Below are positions 42,356 through 53,194 of a stretch of 64,000 nt of DNA, piece after piece. The stretch spans positions 181,038-245,037 of the forward strand of contig CAMPET010000097.1 of NCBI GenBank assembly GCA_946803715.1, read 5' to 3'. This DNA is from Beroe ovata. Lineage: Eukaryota; Ctenophora; Nuda; Beroida; Beroidae. The notes below the pieces were generated by a model. The model saw nothing but the letters and a program-made list of their open reading frames with translations, was not told the DNA's origin and did not search any database. Position numbers and translations under genes: made by a program. Each line of letters begins with the position of its first letter. Position 1 is the first letter of the stretch.

Positions 42356-42653
42356 ATTGTTTCTGAAACCAGTCAGTATGAGTTGCAAACTGTTCCCCAC
42401 GCAGTACACTCGATTGCACGTGACGTCATGAAGAAGTCACGCGTGAGGGTAGCCGGTCTGGCCACCTCACTGGGATATGTAGCGGATGGTAACAGAGTCG
42501 TGGTCTGGCATATCGGGGGCAGCACTAAAATGTTTGAGTTGCTCGTTCCGAATAATGTGTTTAGCGTACATCTGACCCAAAGTGGCGGTGCTGTCGTTAC
42601 AACAGGTGGGCACTGGGCTGTGGGTGTGTGTGCGGGTTTGTACTGTGTGGGTN

Positions 42654-42696
<43 letters not shown>

Positions 42697-45600
42697 TGTG
42701 TGAATTATTTACTCACCATGTCCACAGTTATGGGTGAAGTTGTGCGCTGGAGTAGGGTAGACCAGACTGAGAGATACTCAGTACAACACAGCTTATCGGC
42801 GGAGGGTGTTGTCGATACCACACTTCACCATGACAACAACACGCTCCTGCTGCTCGACAACTCACACAATGTGTGGGTGTCAGACAACTCCTCTCTAACC
42901 CAGCTCAATCCTGGATCAGCCCTTGGAGGTAAGTTCACCTAAGTTTTTATCAATTAATTGATGTTTTGTACGTGTTCGAAATAAAAACTGCACTATTCGA
43001 GTTTTCGCATAGCATTTAAGAAGTGATATTCGTGAACACAGAGCGTTGTTCAGTGAAGCAGTAAATACACAGTCTAACAGGACATGTTTCGCCTTATAGG
43101 CTCATCAGCTGTATGGAGTGAATTAGCCTAAAAAATTAAAGTCGAAAATTTGCAAGATAATTAGTCCCCTCTGTCCTCTCCCCAGTCCTCTTACCCATAT
43201 CTCTTCCCCCCATCCCCCATTTAACTTCTCTCCTTTGCCTCTAGCTCTCCATCGACAGTATCTTTTGGTTTCGCTCATGTTTTTGGAAACCATTCTAAAA
43301 CCCTTACCATGAAAGAAATGAAAAGCATCTTATGGTTATGAAATGAAAGATCCAATAACATGTATCAAATATGAGAAATATGTGAGACTGCTTCTAGTCT
43401 CTTTGACACTGGAATAGTTGATTAATCATGACACCAGTGCTTGTGCTTGCAGCAGTTGCAGTCACTGCACATGACCATCCCAGCAGCAGCATCACACTCC
43501 CCACTGCTGTCATCCTCCTCACAAGATGAGTAGTATTCAATGTAACTCTGCATTCCGCCCTTCGCTACACTGGGTGAATAGCAGAAATCCGACCACCTCA
43601 CGAACAAGCACTTGCGCTGGGGAATTCCGCTGTCAGCGCACGCTTTCAACGCTGCGTCAGCTGAATAGCTACACCAGGACAGTTTAAGTGATTTCTTGCA
43701 GAGGGAGGTGTTGTCCTCGTCACATGGCACGGGGAATCTGACCAGACTACTAGTACGAGATGTTGAAGTAGCGCTGACAGAGCCCATGTACCAATAACCT
43801 CTATAGTTCCAACTGCTGCTCCAATACTTGACAATATAGCACTTCTTTTCTGGGATTCCACTGTTTTTACAGTCGCTCACAGCTCTGCTCCGACTATTCC
43901 TGGAATATCCCAAGTTAAGAGTCTTGTAACAGATCTTAGGTGGTTCTTTTGTCCCTTCTTCCCCGCCATCATCAGAATCTCCGTCGTCTGGTTTGGGTGC
44001 AACACAGGACTTATTCCGGCAACGTACATCTGGGTAGTGAGCGTAACTCTCTATTTTACACATGTCATACTGCTGTCTGTCCATGAGAATGTAGCCACCA
44101 TCTCCCCAACGATTACCCCAGCTATTCCTGACTTTCCAGTAGGGGCGGTTATACAGCGTGCCATATCCGACCACACCCACTGCATGATTGGGGGCTCTCT
44201 GGCAACTGTCATCCATGTAAACGCCTTTACGGTAAGCCTGGAAATCACTGTTAACATAGATAGCCACGGATATTATATGCTCGCTGGCATATCGCAGTAG
44301 GCTTCCTTTCCTTATCCTGATATCTCCAGCAATTAGCACATTATGATCAGTAAGTGCGTTAGCAGTCCGTTGCATTGTCTGAGGGCTGCAGCCACGGTCA
44401 CTGTTTCTGTATCGGTATGCACTTGTGGGGGCCACTCTACCCGACTTTCTCGAGTACTCGTAACACCACTGAGGCCACCCTCCCCTACACCCATCACCTC
44501 TCGAGGAGCACTCCAACCACTCCTGCTCGGAAATACTGACTTTCCTGTCCCCAGTTTTGAAGTATATCTCCCCTTCGAGTGCAGTAGCGGCTCCGAATGT
44601 CCAGCATGACCCACACCCTCCCTGGTCCTTGACGTCAGAGATAACACCACTGAAATCTCGTTGACTAGGGTAATCGCCGACATTGGGTGTGGTCAGTAAA
44701 CCAGTGGATTCTTCCTCCTCGTGTCCTGTGATGTTGAGACCCAGTCTGCCGGCCCGCTCCTCTGGTGTCAGAATGGAGAAAAAGTTGTCCTCTGCCGTAA
44801 ATAATCGACTGTCATCAGCGTTAATTTCCTGTACTCTGGCATCGAACTCCATGAATGATTGGAGTCTAGCTTTGAGAACTTCGGGTGACTCAGACAAGTT
44901 GATCTGGTCCTGGACAGCATACTTGTCCATGGCCTCTCTGAATCTAGCCCTGACATCATCGGTAGCAGCAGATAGGCACACCAGTGCATAGAGTAAGACG
45001 ATCATCTTCATGTTGAGTCTTGTGATGGTTTGCCAGGAGTGGTTCAACTCCCGCTTATAAAGGACCTGATCTGCCCCCCCCCTTCGGTAATTCCCCTCCA
45101 ATGACTGTGAAGTTTTCGCGAAACAGGTGTTGCATTGTCGCGAACAGTGTTAGAACTGGGACTTTCTTCATTGTGATAGTCTCCACAAGCTAGTTTCCAA
45201 TGTCTAGCTAAGTGTCAGAATTGGTTACCACTACCGAATTAATTTACAAGTAGACAATTTGTCGTGTCTGTGAAAAGTCTATGGGAACCAAAACAGTCAA
45301 GCGTGACGTTTAATTTGATTGACAAACGAACCAATACTGACAACGCCTTTTATCGAATGAAAAACATCTACATGTGAAACAAACCAGACTTTCAAGCTGT
45401 TTAAATGACACTTGATTGAGAATAGTTGTTGGAAAGTTACCTCACGGTAGCTTCATTCTGGGCAATGGAATTTACAGAAATTGTGCGTCAAGCTTAACTA
45501 AGTCTGGAATATCATTAGTTAAATCAAGTTAGTTGAAAATTGGGTGGTTACTCAAGATAAGGTGCTAGCATGTTCATTGATAAGTTGATACAAAGTGCAA

Positions 45601-46709
45601 AGTTAAAACCTTGATGCGGACGAAAATATCATTTGCACTCCTGAAGAATGTATTGGTGTCAGTCAGAGGATCCCGGGGCAAATTCTCTCGCGATAGGGAA
45701 TGGCCACTATCTGATATTTCGTTCAATCTCATTTCAGATGGGATGAAAAGAGAGACCAGATTTTCCTATCTTTGGACCGTGCTGGCCAAAAACAGTTTCG
45801 ATTCAATTCAGTCATTTTCCTGAAAATGCCGCCTTTTTAAATCCACCTCTCTTTTTGAGCCGGTCACAGGTTAAAGATTTGATATGTGTACGCGGCGATA
45901 ACATAAATACATTACATTCGTGCGCGCACGTATACGAAATTTAATTTATTTTCGAATAGTCGGAAAATAGTCGGAAAATTCATATGTCATAGAAATCGGG
46001 TTTTGGCGACGACAATGTCATCGTGCACTTGCCACAAATAAAAGGTTACTCCATGAATCACAGGTTACGTTTGATCTAACCTCGGAAATCGATTTGGAGT
46101 GCAGATAACTCTGAAGTTCAGACCGATTTAACAAATGATTGGTCCCTGACGTCATTACATACACAGAATGTTTCATTAATTACCCTGATTTGCAGGAATA
46201 TCTCGCCGTGTCAGCACTCTGTTTTGGACCGCACCTGAAACAATGCTAGGTGACGCCAGGAAAGTGGTGTCAAGTGGGGATGTGATATTCGTGGTGGGGA
46301 GTAAGGGTGTCCAACGCATACATGGAACTGCTGTGAGTTCAATGTGTATGATACCATGTTACCATGTCCATATTACGATATTCACGTAGAAGCATCTGAC
46401 AATATTTGAGCCACTTCTCTGCAGATTACATGGACAGTTGAACTGCAGCCCCTCATTTCGAACTCTTGTTACAACGTCAACGTTATTGATGCTGTGTAAG
46501 TTGTTTTTGTTCTTCATATAACACATTTCTCGACGATGGGGCACCCATACCCCGATGAATGTAAGAAACCCATGACGGAATACCATGACAGGGCTGTGGA
46601 CGGTGCGCTGAAGTGTCTGGTTGAAGTTGATGGGCTCCTCTACATTACGACACTAAGTTCAAACCACGCCACTGTACCGTGTAGTGTGGATAACTCTATA
46701 CAGCTTCAG
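42356..46709 (+). CDS. NUP133-like nucleoporin, N-terminal beta-propeller exons
   Basis: Five exons join in phase: 42356-42605, 42728-42928, 46196-46332, 46425-46495 and 46592-46709. NUP133 is part of the Y-complex scaffold of the nuclear pore; its N-terminal half is a beta-propeller. Matching segments are LGYVADGNRVVVWHIG (the propeller WAW...VW strand), GEVVRWSR, GISRRVSTLF (vertebrate GIGRRVSSLF) and VDGLLYITTLS. The first coding exon and the helical C-terminal half are not visible, so the gene is either incomplete here or continues with large introns. The second intron (42929-46195) is unusually long and contains a complete papain-family gene on the other strand. Confidence 0.6.
42650..42693. 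repeat. (GT)n microsatellite with assembly gap
   Basis: Pure GT run in the first intron of the NUP133-like gene, with a single n at 42653. Confidence 0.9.
43065..43120 (-). ncRNA. type I hammerhead ribozyme motif
   Basis: Read on the minus strand: CTGATGA (43108-43102), an 11-base stem-loop II GCCTATAAGGC (43101-43091), GAAA (43090-43087), then CATGTC (43086-43081) forming a minimal stem III with cleavage expected after the C at 43081. Stem I closes with ACAG before the core and CTGT after it, and CAC/GUG pairing resumes beyond an internal loop. All conserved core bases are present. Such short-stem-III type I hammerheads are known from Penelope-like elements and retrozymes. No element body is obvious around it, so it may be a solo remnant. 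Confidence 0.65.
43422..45011 (-). CDS. secreted papain-family cysteine protease with two novel C-terminal Cys-rich repeats
   Basis: Intronless ORF of 529 residues from the ATG at 45011 (signal peptide MKMIVLLYALVCLSA); the frame is open further upstream but the TATA box lies there. I29-like propeptide about 20-90 (DNFFSILTPEE), C1A domain about 112-328. Catalytic residues are complete: Gln130, Cys136 in GGCGSCWTF, His276 in PNHAVGVVGYG, Asn296 in RNSWGNRWGDGG. An acidic linker (341-356) leads to two related modules (about 361-430 and 438-497), each with CxKxLxL near its start, a conserved Cys, SGIPxxKC and a closing Cys; a Cys-rich tail follows (CSDCNCCKHKHWC). Unlike its relatives it has no ShKT domain. 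It lies inside an intron of the NUP133-like gene, on the opposite strand. Confidence 0.9.
   Translation of the reverse strand: MKMIVLLYALVCLSAATDDVRARFREAMDKYAVQDQINLSESPEVLKARLQSFMEFDARVQEINADDSRLFTAEDNFFSILTPEERAGRLGLNITGHEEEESTGLLTTPNVGDYPSQRDFSGVISDVKDQGGCGSCWTFGAATALEGEIYFKTGDRKVSISEQEWLECSSRGDGCRGGWPQWCYEYSRKSGRVAPTSAYRYRNSDRGCSPQTMQRTANALTDHNVLIAGDIRIRKGSLLRYASEHIISVAIYVNSDFQAYRKGVYMDDSCQRAPNHAVGVVGYGTLYNRPYWKVRNSWGNRWGDGGYILMDRQQYDMCKIESYAHYPDVRCRNKSCVAPKPDDGDSDDGGEEGTKEPPKICYKTLNLGYSRNSRSRAVSDCKNSGIPEKKCYIVKYWSSSWNYRGYWYMGSVSATSTSRTSSLVRFPVPCDEDNTSLCKKSLKLSWCSYSADAALKACADSGIPQRKCLFVRWSDFCYSPSVAKGGMQSYIEYYSSCEEDDSSGECDAAAGMVMCSDCNCCKHKHWCHD
45054..45059 (-). promoter_or_regulatory. 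TATA-like box of the nested protease gene
   Basis: TATAAG on the minus strand, 43 bp upstream of the ATG at 45011; equivalent to the elements at 10141 and 12993. Confidence 0.45.
45060..46195. other. remainder of the long NUP133-like intron
   Basis: About 1.1 kb upstream of the nested protease with no recognised gene; possible control region of the protease. Confidence 0.35.
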
Positions 46710-46794
46710 GTTAACAGTGGTGTCAATCATACTGAAGTCAATGACACCGCCTATCCTTCTCAAAAACTTAAGTTCTGTCAGTCATACTAATAAG

Positions 46795-46884
46795 CACACT
46801 GGTCAACCAGTGTAAGGCTGGATACAGCACACTGGTCAACCAGTGTAAGGCTGGATACAGCAAACTGGTCAACCTGTGTAAGGC
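46795..46884. repeat. tandem repeat, three copies, containing a palindrome
   Basis: Three copies of a unit of about 33 bp (cacactggtcaaccagtgtaaggctggatacag); each has the palindrome cactggt-ca-accagtg. Confidence 0.85.
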
Positions 46885-47130
46885 ACGCTGAAAACGAAAA
46901 TTCTATGAAGGAGCTCTTGGTCATTATTCGGCCATTTCTACAAATAAGCACTGAAAATGTTGCTTGACCAGTTGTCTGACTTTTGTTCATTTTATTTGCA
47001 TATTTTGTACCGTTGTAAATTGTATCTTACCGTAAGTCAAGAAGAAAACACAAGGCCGCGAGGCAACAACTCAAGAGAGTTGTTGGTCTAGCTTAAATTA
47101 GCACTTACGATTAAAGCCATAAGACCCCAA

Positions 47131-48220
47131 CTATTCGTGACTTCACGGGTGACGTCACCCGTTACGTCATGCGTCACTTGTCCTAACTAGTCGTGACGTC
47201 ACGCGTGACGTCACGACTAGTTAGAATAAGTTACGCATGACATCACGGTCTCACGCCGCGCATTTCCTTGATTTTTTACTCGCGTAGCAAAATCAGCAGC
47301 AAAATCAACAAGAAGATCAAAATGATTCAGATCAATCCTCTGTAATAGTGGTCAGTTTAAGGGAGGGAAGCTGATCAGGTGACGCCAAAAGTACAAGTAC
47401 AACTCCTCAAGAGAAATGGTGTAGGTAGTGTACAACACAGCTATGGGATGGTCACGTGATTCATGTACTTAGCATGAACTTGTACTGATAAGTCTGATTG
47501 GGTTCCTGGCGTCTAATGTGTGCATGTATGTTTTATAGAAGGGGAACTGTACACAGAGGGTAGGTATGTAATTAGTATGAAATCTTGAAAACGACGAGGG
47601 AGGTGAATTCCAAGGAGCAATATTCAGCAGGGCAGTGTGCTCCAGTTCACGAAGAAAGACTCTCCATCCGAGGCACTTTGTTTGAAGTCATACATCTATA
47701 CATTAGATGCCGGCTTATAAGCACAGATGCATGCTATGTACATGGATCATGTGAATGTACCATCCAACACCCATAACACCATTTCTCTTGAGAAGTTGTA
47801 GTTGTACTTGTGGTGTCACCTGATCAGCTTCCCTCACTTGAACTGATCACTTTTACAGAGAATTGACCTGAATCATCTTGATCTTGTGATTGATTGATTG
47901 ATTGATTGAAACTCCCCAATTTGGGGGTTGCCTCTTTTATGGGCGAAATGAAAATCAACAATAAAATCACCGGTATATACAACAATATCCATGNTGCAAA
48001 ATTCGTTGCAAATGCTAGAATGATAAACATGAATTGTTGCTGATTTGCTGCTGATTTTGCTACGCGAGTAAAAAAATCAAGGAAATGCGCGGTGCGAGAC
48101 CGTGACGTCATGCGTGACGTCATGACTAGTTAGAATAGGTCACACATGACGTCATGCGTAGCTTATTCTAACTAGTCGTGACGTCATGACTAGTTAGGAC
48201 AAGTGACGCATGACGTTGCT
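47131..48220. mobile_element. foldback element with arms rich in TGACGTCA
   Basis: Left arm about 47131-47430 and right arm about 47765-48220 are inverted relatives: cgcgcatttccttgattttttactcgcgtagcaaaatcagcagc pairs with its complement near 48040-48090, and agctgatcaggtgacgcc with ggtgtcacctgatcagct. The outer part of each arm is a run of the palindromes tgacgtca and gtgacgtcacgcgtgacgtcac joined by actagt. A tgattgattgattg run and an n (47994) lie in the interior. No transposase found. Confidence 0.8.
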
Positions 48221-48239
48221 TAATCAGAGAGGTAAGTTA

Positions 48240-48530
48240 ATTGAATGCAGCTTAGCACTCACTGTGCTCCCCTCTCACTGTATATCGCTAGCACTCACTG
48301 TGCTTCCTTCTACTGAGCGTATACTCACTGTATATCGCTAGCACTCACTGTGCTTCCTTCTACTTAGCGTATACTCAGTGTATATCCCCTGCACTCACTG
48401 TGCCCCATTCTACCGAGCGTACACTCACTGTATACAACTTAGTACTAACTGTACCCCCTTCAAAAAGCAAATATTATATAACTTGACACTTACTGTGTAT
48501 CCTCTCTACTGAGCGTATAAAGTCAGTATC
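48240..48530. repeat. minisatellite with about 50-bp unit
   Basis: Four to five diverged copies of a unit containing agcactcactgtgcttccttctactgagcgtatactcactgtatatc. Non-coding. Confidence 0.8.
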
Positions 48531-48718
48531 CGACAGCTCAAAATGAACAAGAGGCTCAACCGGATACAATAGAGTGAATAATAGTCGGCATACTACCCAA
48601 TCAAAGCAGAAAGCAGCCTGTAGGGCGAGTGTAGGCAAGTCTGCGAACATCCTGCAGGCATGTCTGTCGAGTCCTGGATGAAAATGTTCAAGGTTGCCCC
48701 TCGACCTAGGGATCTGAA

Positions 48719-48975
48719 GAATACCCCCTTACATGCAGACCGACTCCATGCAGACCGACACCATGCAAGTACCAAGCCTATGCAGAATCTGCATGGCGTC
48801 GTATTTTTCCGAAAAAATACAGACCAGAAATTTTATACGGGTATAGGACTGTACGGCGGAGGACTGTACGGCGGAGGACTGTACGGCGGAGGACGCTACG
48901 GTGGACTTTTCAATTTAGGATGGACGCTACGGCGGAGTTTCAATTTAGGGTGGACGCTACGGCGGAGTTTAGGGC
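48719..48975. mobile_element. solo MULE terminal repeat fragment with attached tandem repeats
   Basis: 48719-48845 matches the outer terminal inverted repeat of the transposon at 50042 (aataccccc-ttacatgcagaccgactcc...). It runs directly into four copies of actgtacggcggagg-like units and then cgctacggcggagtttcaatttaggrtgga units. This may be an abortive insertion or the end of an internally deleted element. Confidence 0.7.
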
Positions 48976-50032
48976 ATATGTACATACATCTCTTCGCAAG
49001 CTACATATAACCTCATTAGAGATCGATGGTACGCTTTTAGATACTTATAGACAGATAGGTAGATGATCGATTCATTGAAGCGCCAATGGGAAAGTTATTT
49101 ATCAGTAATTAGAAGCAGGACGTGCAATGAGTTCGTCATCTTGTCACTGTTCCGCGTACCCTGTCACTCTGTCAGTCATGAGCATAAATCGTTCGACGAG
49201 GATCTAGAGATGTAGCAATAGACAGCGCAATGGGAGCGTTATCAAGTCATGCGATCCAATTGAGTCAAGTGACGAGGCAAAAATCTAGAGGGGTATAAGG
49301 CCACGTGACTCGAACAAGTCACGTGACACAGCAGTAATTTAAACGGTGGTTCACATGCCCCTTATCGCCGCAATGAGTTGGGAATCGGAATATCCAACAT
49401 TNATGAAAATTCAGATACGTCAGTAATAATCTAAGAGGGAAAAATATGAAACATCAATTCAATCTAGTTAGGCTATAGTATGTCCCCCATGTCTGGTCTG
49501 GACAACAACGCAACTCCAGACGACAGAGTGACGAGTCCGTGCAGCTGCCTTTGTGTCCGGAGCCCGAGGGGATGTCCGGAATTCACTCCCGTTATCATGG
49601 CAGCCGGATGCGGCTCCCCGATGTTCCAGCTCTCCGAGGACACGCCCAAGTGTATGATCCCCCCGCTAATACACCCATGATCTGGTTCTCGGTGGACTTC
49701 CGGTGAAATCCCGCACAAGAAGGACGATCGGGACTTTATCGGAATTGATTCGCGGGACGGGCGAATTCTGTTCAGCGAGAAGGACATTGAGGGTGAAGTT
49801 TCAGTGAAGCGGAATCAATTGTCCAGGTTACCGCACATGAGAATGTACAGTAATATGATCGACTGTCACCTGTATCTAGTTAGCAAATATGTAGCATGCA
49901 ATAATTGTTACCTCACCATAACTATTTGTCTAAACCTCATCAAATGAATGCTGTCTAGGTGAAAAAGGTCTGTCTAATTAGCCAGCTATTCCCCAGAAAA
50001 GTGAGTATCAAATTACTAATTTGATACGAATC
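48976..50032. other. non-coding stretch with a possible decayed exon
   Basis: Around 49610-49800 two plus-strand frames look like one broken coding segment: VYDPPANTPMIWFSVDFR in one frame, then GEIPHKKDDRDFIGIDSRDG and RILFSEKDIEGE in another. This has cadherin-repeat flavour but is too short to name. A single n lies at 49402. No intact gene. Confidence 0.3.
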
Positions 50033-50796
50033 AATAGCTAGGAATACCCCCTTACATGCAGACCGACTCCATGCAGACCGACACCATGCAGACCAACCCT
50101 ATGCAGAAAAAACGACGCCATGCAGACCAGAAATTCTCTAGAGCCCAGTCTGCATATCGTCGTTTTTTCCCGTTATTCTGTCACCATGCAGACCAGGCTC
50201 ACCAAATCAGAGGTGGCTTCCGCCTTTAGTGTACACAATCATCAACCGTATCATTGAAGTGTTGGTATTTTGATAAGGGAGAAACTCCCTTATGTGATTG
50301 GCAGGGAAATATAGTAAAGGGGACATTTAATTGAGTTTTTGCTCTCATAACAAGACACAAGTTAAGAGCTTGTGAAAATAAGCGGGAGTTGGTTCACACA
50401 AACTTTTGGGAGGATGGTAAGTATGTCAATCTGTTATGTATCCGGCATGAAGGCATGAAAGTTATCAGTCAATCCACCAGTGATGACACGAATTACCATC
50501 ATCATTTATGATACAGTGTCGGGAAACTGAAAACTGTGAGAGCTCGACCAGACGGGTCATGTTTACCCTAATGAGCAGTCATTGTCATGGAAGCAGTCGC
50601 TATCAACGGATTGCGTTTCCGCTATCATAATACTATGATGAGACACGAGGTGGAGAGGTCATGATGAATGAGGTATAATTAGCTGTCACTAGCTGTAATT
50701 GGGATGTTTATTGACACTACATCGAGAAGGGATAGAAACGGTATAACTATAAAAATCAAAATCAGATCCAATGGTTAGAAACTCGCTTCATTTTTA

Positions 50797-52951
50797 ATGA
50801 GCTTTGTACAATTGCTTTCGTTCAGTGATGATGGTCCCGGTCGTGACCCATTTGCCGGCGTACCAAGCTCGCCACAATTATTAGGATTTAATCCGCAAGA
50901 GGAATCGTTTATCACGTCCGCACCCGTATATGCTCCTCCAAATCCAGACTTGGATCTCGATAACATCAACTTTTCTTCGCCTTGCCTTGCGTCTACCATA
51001 CTTGACCTTGACACAGCCATCATATCATGTGAGTTGCTGATGAGTTTAAAGTTGATTTTTGGTGCTTCTGCTAAGTCTTTAATATATAATAGTGTGTGGA
51101 ACACAGTTTTTAAAATTAGCATTTCAGCGATATCGACTGATAGTGATACTGATAACAGGTCTAACGTTGATGTTGCAGACGAGTACATTGTTTCTGCTTC
51201 CACATCTGCGGAAACTATAACTTGTAAGCACATAGGTAGTGTTCAATCTCAATCTAACGTGTAGAAACAGATTGAAAACCACTGACCTAGTTATTGTTAT
51301 ACTGATATTATTTTTGAAGGTGATATCAGTGGGTCAGAGATCCATCAGCTGATCGGACGAAAAGGCGGCAGACAACTAGGAATCAAGGGGTTCATCTACG
51401 TGCATGAGAAACGGAAGGAAATGAAGTCAGCAAACGCATATGTTAGATATTGGTACGTATAATAATAACACCATTACCACCATTGACCAATTCCTATCAT
51501 AGCTTCTGCCTTATGAACTTGCCATCTCAATTTTAAAGTCTTATTTCTCAGGTATTGTCAAGAGAAACGCCCCCTTGGATGCGGTGCAAGGTTAACGACA
51601 AATGAGGATGGTACTGAACTACAGGGATTGCATTTCACTCCTCACACACACCAACCCGATCTTGTGGCATTTGAGGCTGCCCTAGTTAATGCCAGGTTGG
51701 TTATAAACTATTATGTGAGATCTTTTGATTTTTCACCTGCTTATTCGTTCTTTCTCTTGTAATTTTCTTCTGCATGATCATCACCATTGTTGCAGGTTGA
51801 AAAATGGTGCAGGTACAATGACAGCGACCGGGCATATCGTCACCGGCGCTCTCCAGGGAACATCTGACCGTTGCCAGGCAAGCCTTCCATCTCTCGACGC
51901 CATGTCCCGGATAGTCCAGCGACAACGGAAGAAGCTGAACAAGCCTCCACCTGCTCCCAAGTCAGCAAAGGAGACAGTCTTTCCGCCAGAGTTTCAGCTG
52001 GACTCCAACGGTAACCAGTTCCTCCTGGCCGACAGCACTACGCCCTCTGGGAAGAGAATCGTCATCTTCGCAACGCAGAAGGCTCTCGCCCAGCTCCCCG
52101 CCTCTCCCATCACATTCCTGGATGGGACCTTTGCAACTGCTCCAGATGGGTGGTACCAGGTCTTTATCGTCCGAATTCTCCTCAGTGACACTGAGGACCA
52201 CATACCAGTGGCCTTCTGTCTTCTAGAGGACAAGACTAAAGCATCCTCCAAGCTCGCCCTCCAGTGCCTAAAGGATGCTCAGCCGGAATGGGATCCAAGA
52301 GGGTTCGTATCCGACTTCGAGTGCGCCATCGGAGGTGCAGCCAGGGATCTCTTCCAGCACAGCTGGCTCCAAGGGTGCAACTTCCACTTCAATCAAGTTC
52401 TGCTGAAGAAGATGAAGCAGGTCCCGGAATTCGACAAGGACAACGAGCTTCAGTCGGAGCTATACAATGTATTTGGCCTGGCTTTTCTCCCAACAGACGA
52501 GGTGGCTGATGCTTGGTCCGACTTTGAGGACACCATCCTCACTAAGCATCCAGCGGCGGTGGAGTTCTGTGAGTACTTCGAGTCAACTTGGGTTGACGGT
52601 CGGTACTGCTGCGAGCAGTGGAACTGCTACGACCGAACACTGGCGGGCGAGCCTCGCACAAACAATATCTCCGAGGGTGGGAATAATGGACTCCGTTTAG
52701 CCATGGGATGTGCAAAGCCTGTAGTTTGGAAGTGGATAGATATCATTAGGAAAGTTCAGGTTAAAACAGACTTTAAGATAAATCAGTTTTTGAATGGAGC
52801 GTCAAATGTTTGCAGGAAGAAGAAGAGTGAGATCAAGAGGCAAGAGACCATGAGCAAGCTTGTGAGAGAGTATGTATTTTTGGATTCAGATCAGAGACTT
52901 GGATTTGTGAGGAGGATGAGCCATTTTGCGAGTTCGAAGAGGAAGAAGTAA
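50797..52951 (+). CDS. MULE transposase with FLYWCH zinc finger
   Basis: Likely exons: 50797 (ATG) to about 51029, about 51321-51452, 51552-51695 and 51796-52951. The middle exons encode a FLYWCH-type zinc finger (YVRYWYCQEKRPLGCGARLT, then GLHFTPHTHQPD: Cys, Cys, His-x-His). The last exon carries the MULE DDE nuclease: first Asp in ITFLDGTFAT, second Asp in GFVSDFECAI, a CNFHF zinc/His motif, and Glu in TNNISEGGNNGLR. The C terminus is basic. The join between the first two exons is the least certain; the first exon is acidic and Ser/Pro-rich with no known domain. It should bind the terminal repeats and excise the element. The catalytic frame is intact over 386 codons. Confidence 0.82.
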
Positions 52952-53194
52952 GATTTTGTTAATGATATATATCTACGCTGTTCATTTTATCAAGAGTACA
53001 CGTCTTGTGAATTTTAAGCAATTCCATGTCACTGCCGAATTTATTTCTCGGGTCTTGTTATGAGAGCGCAAACTCAATTCAATGTCCCCTTTATTATATT
53101 TCTCTGCCAATCGCGCAAGGGAGTTCTCCCTTATCCAAACACCAACACGTCAATCATGCGGTAAATGATTGTGTACAGTAAAGGCGGAAGCCAC

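Noticed and set aside
42341-42703. Single-exon reading of the NUP133-like first ORF, including the CVCV tail
   Set aside because: The start lies upstream of a splice acceptor and the tail reads into the intronic GT repeat; the exon is 42356-42605.
49473-49787. Minus-strand 104-codon ORF
   Set aside because: Shadow of a GC-rich plus-strand segment that itself looks like a frameshifted exon remnant.
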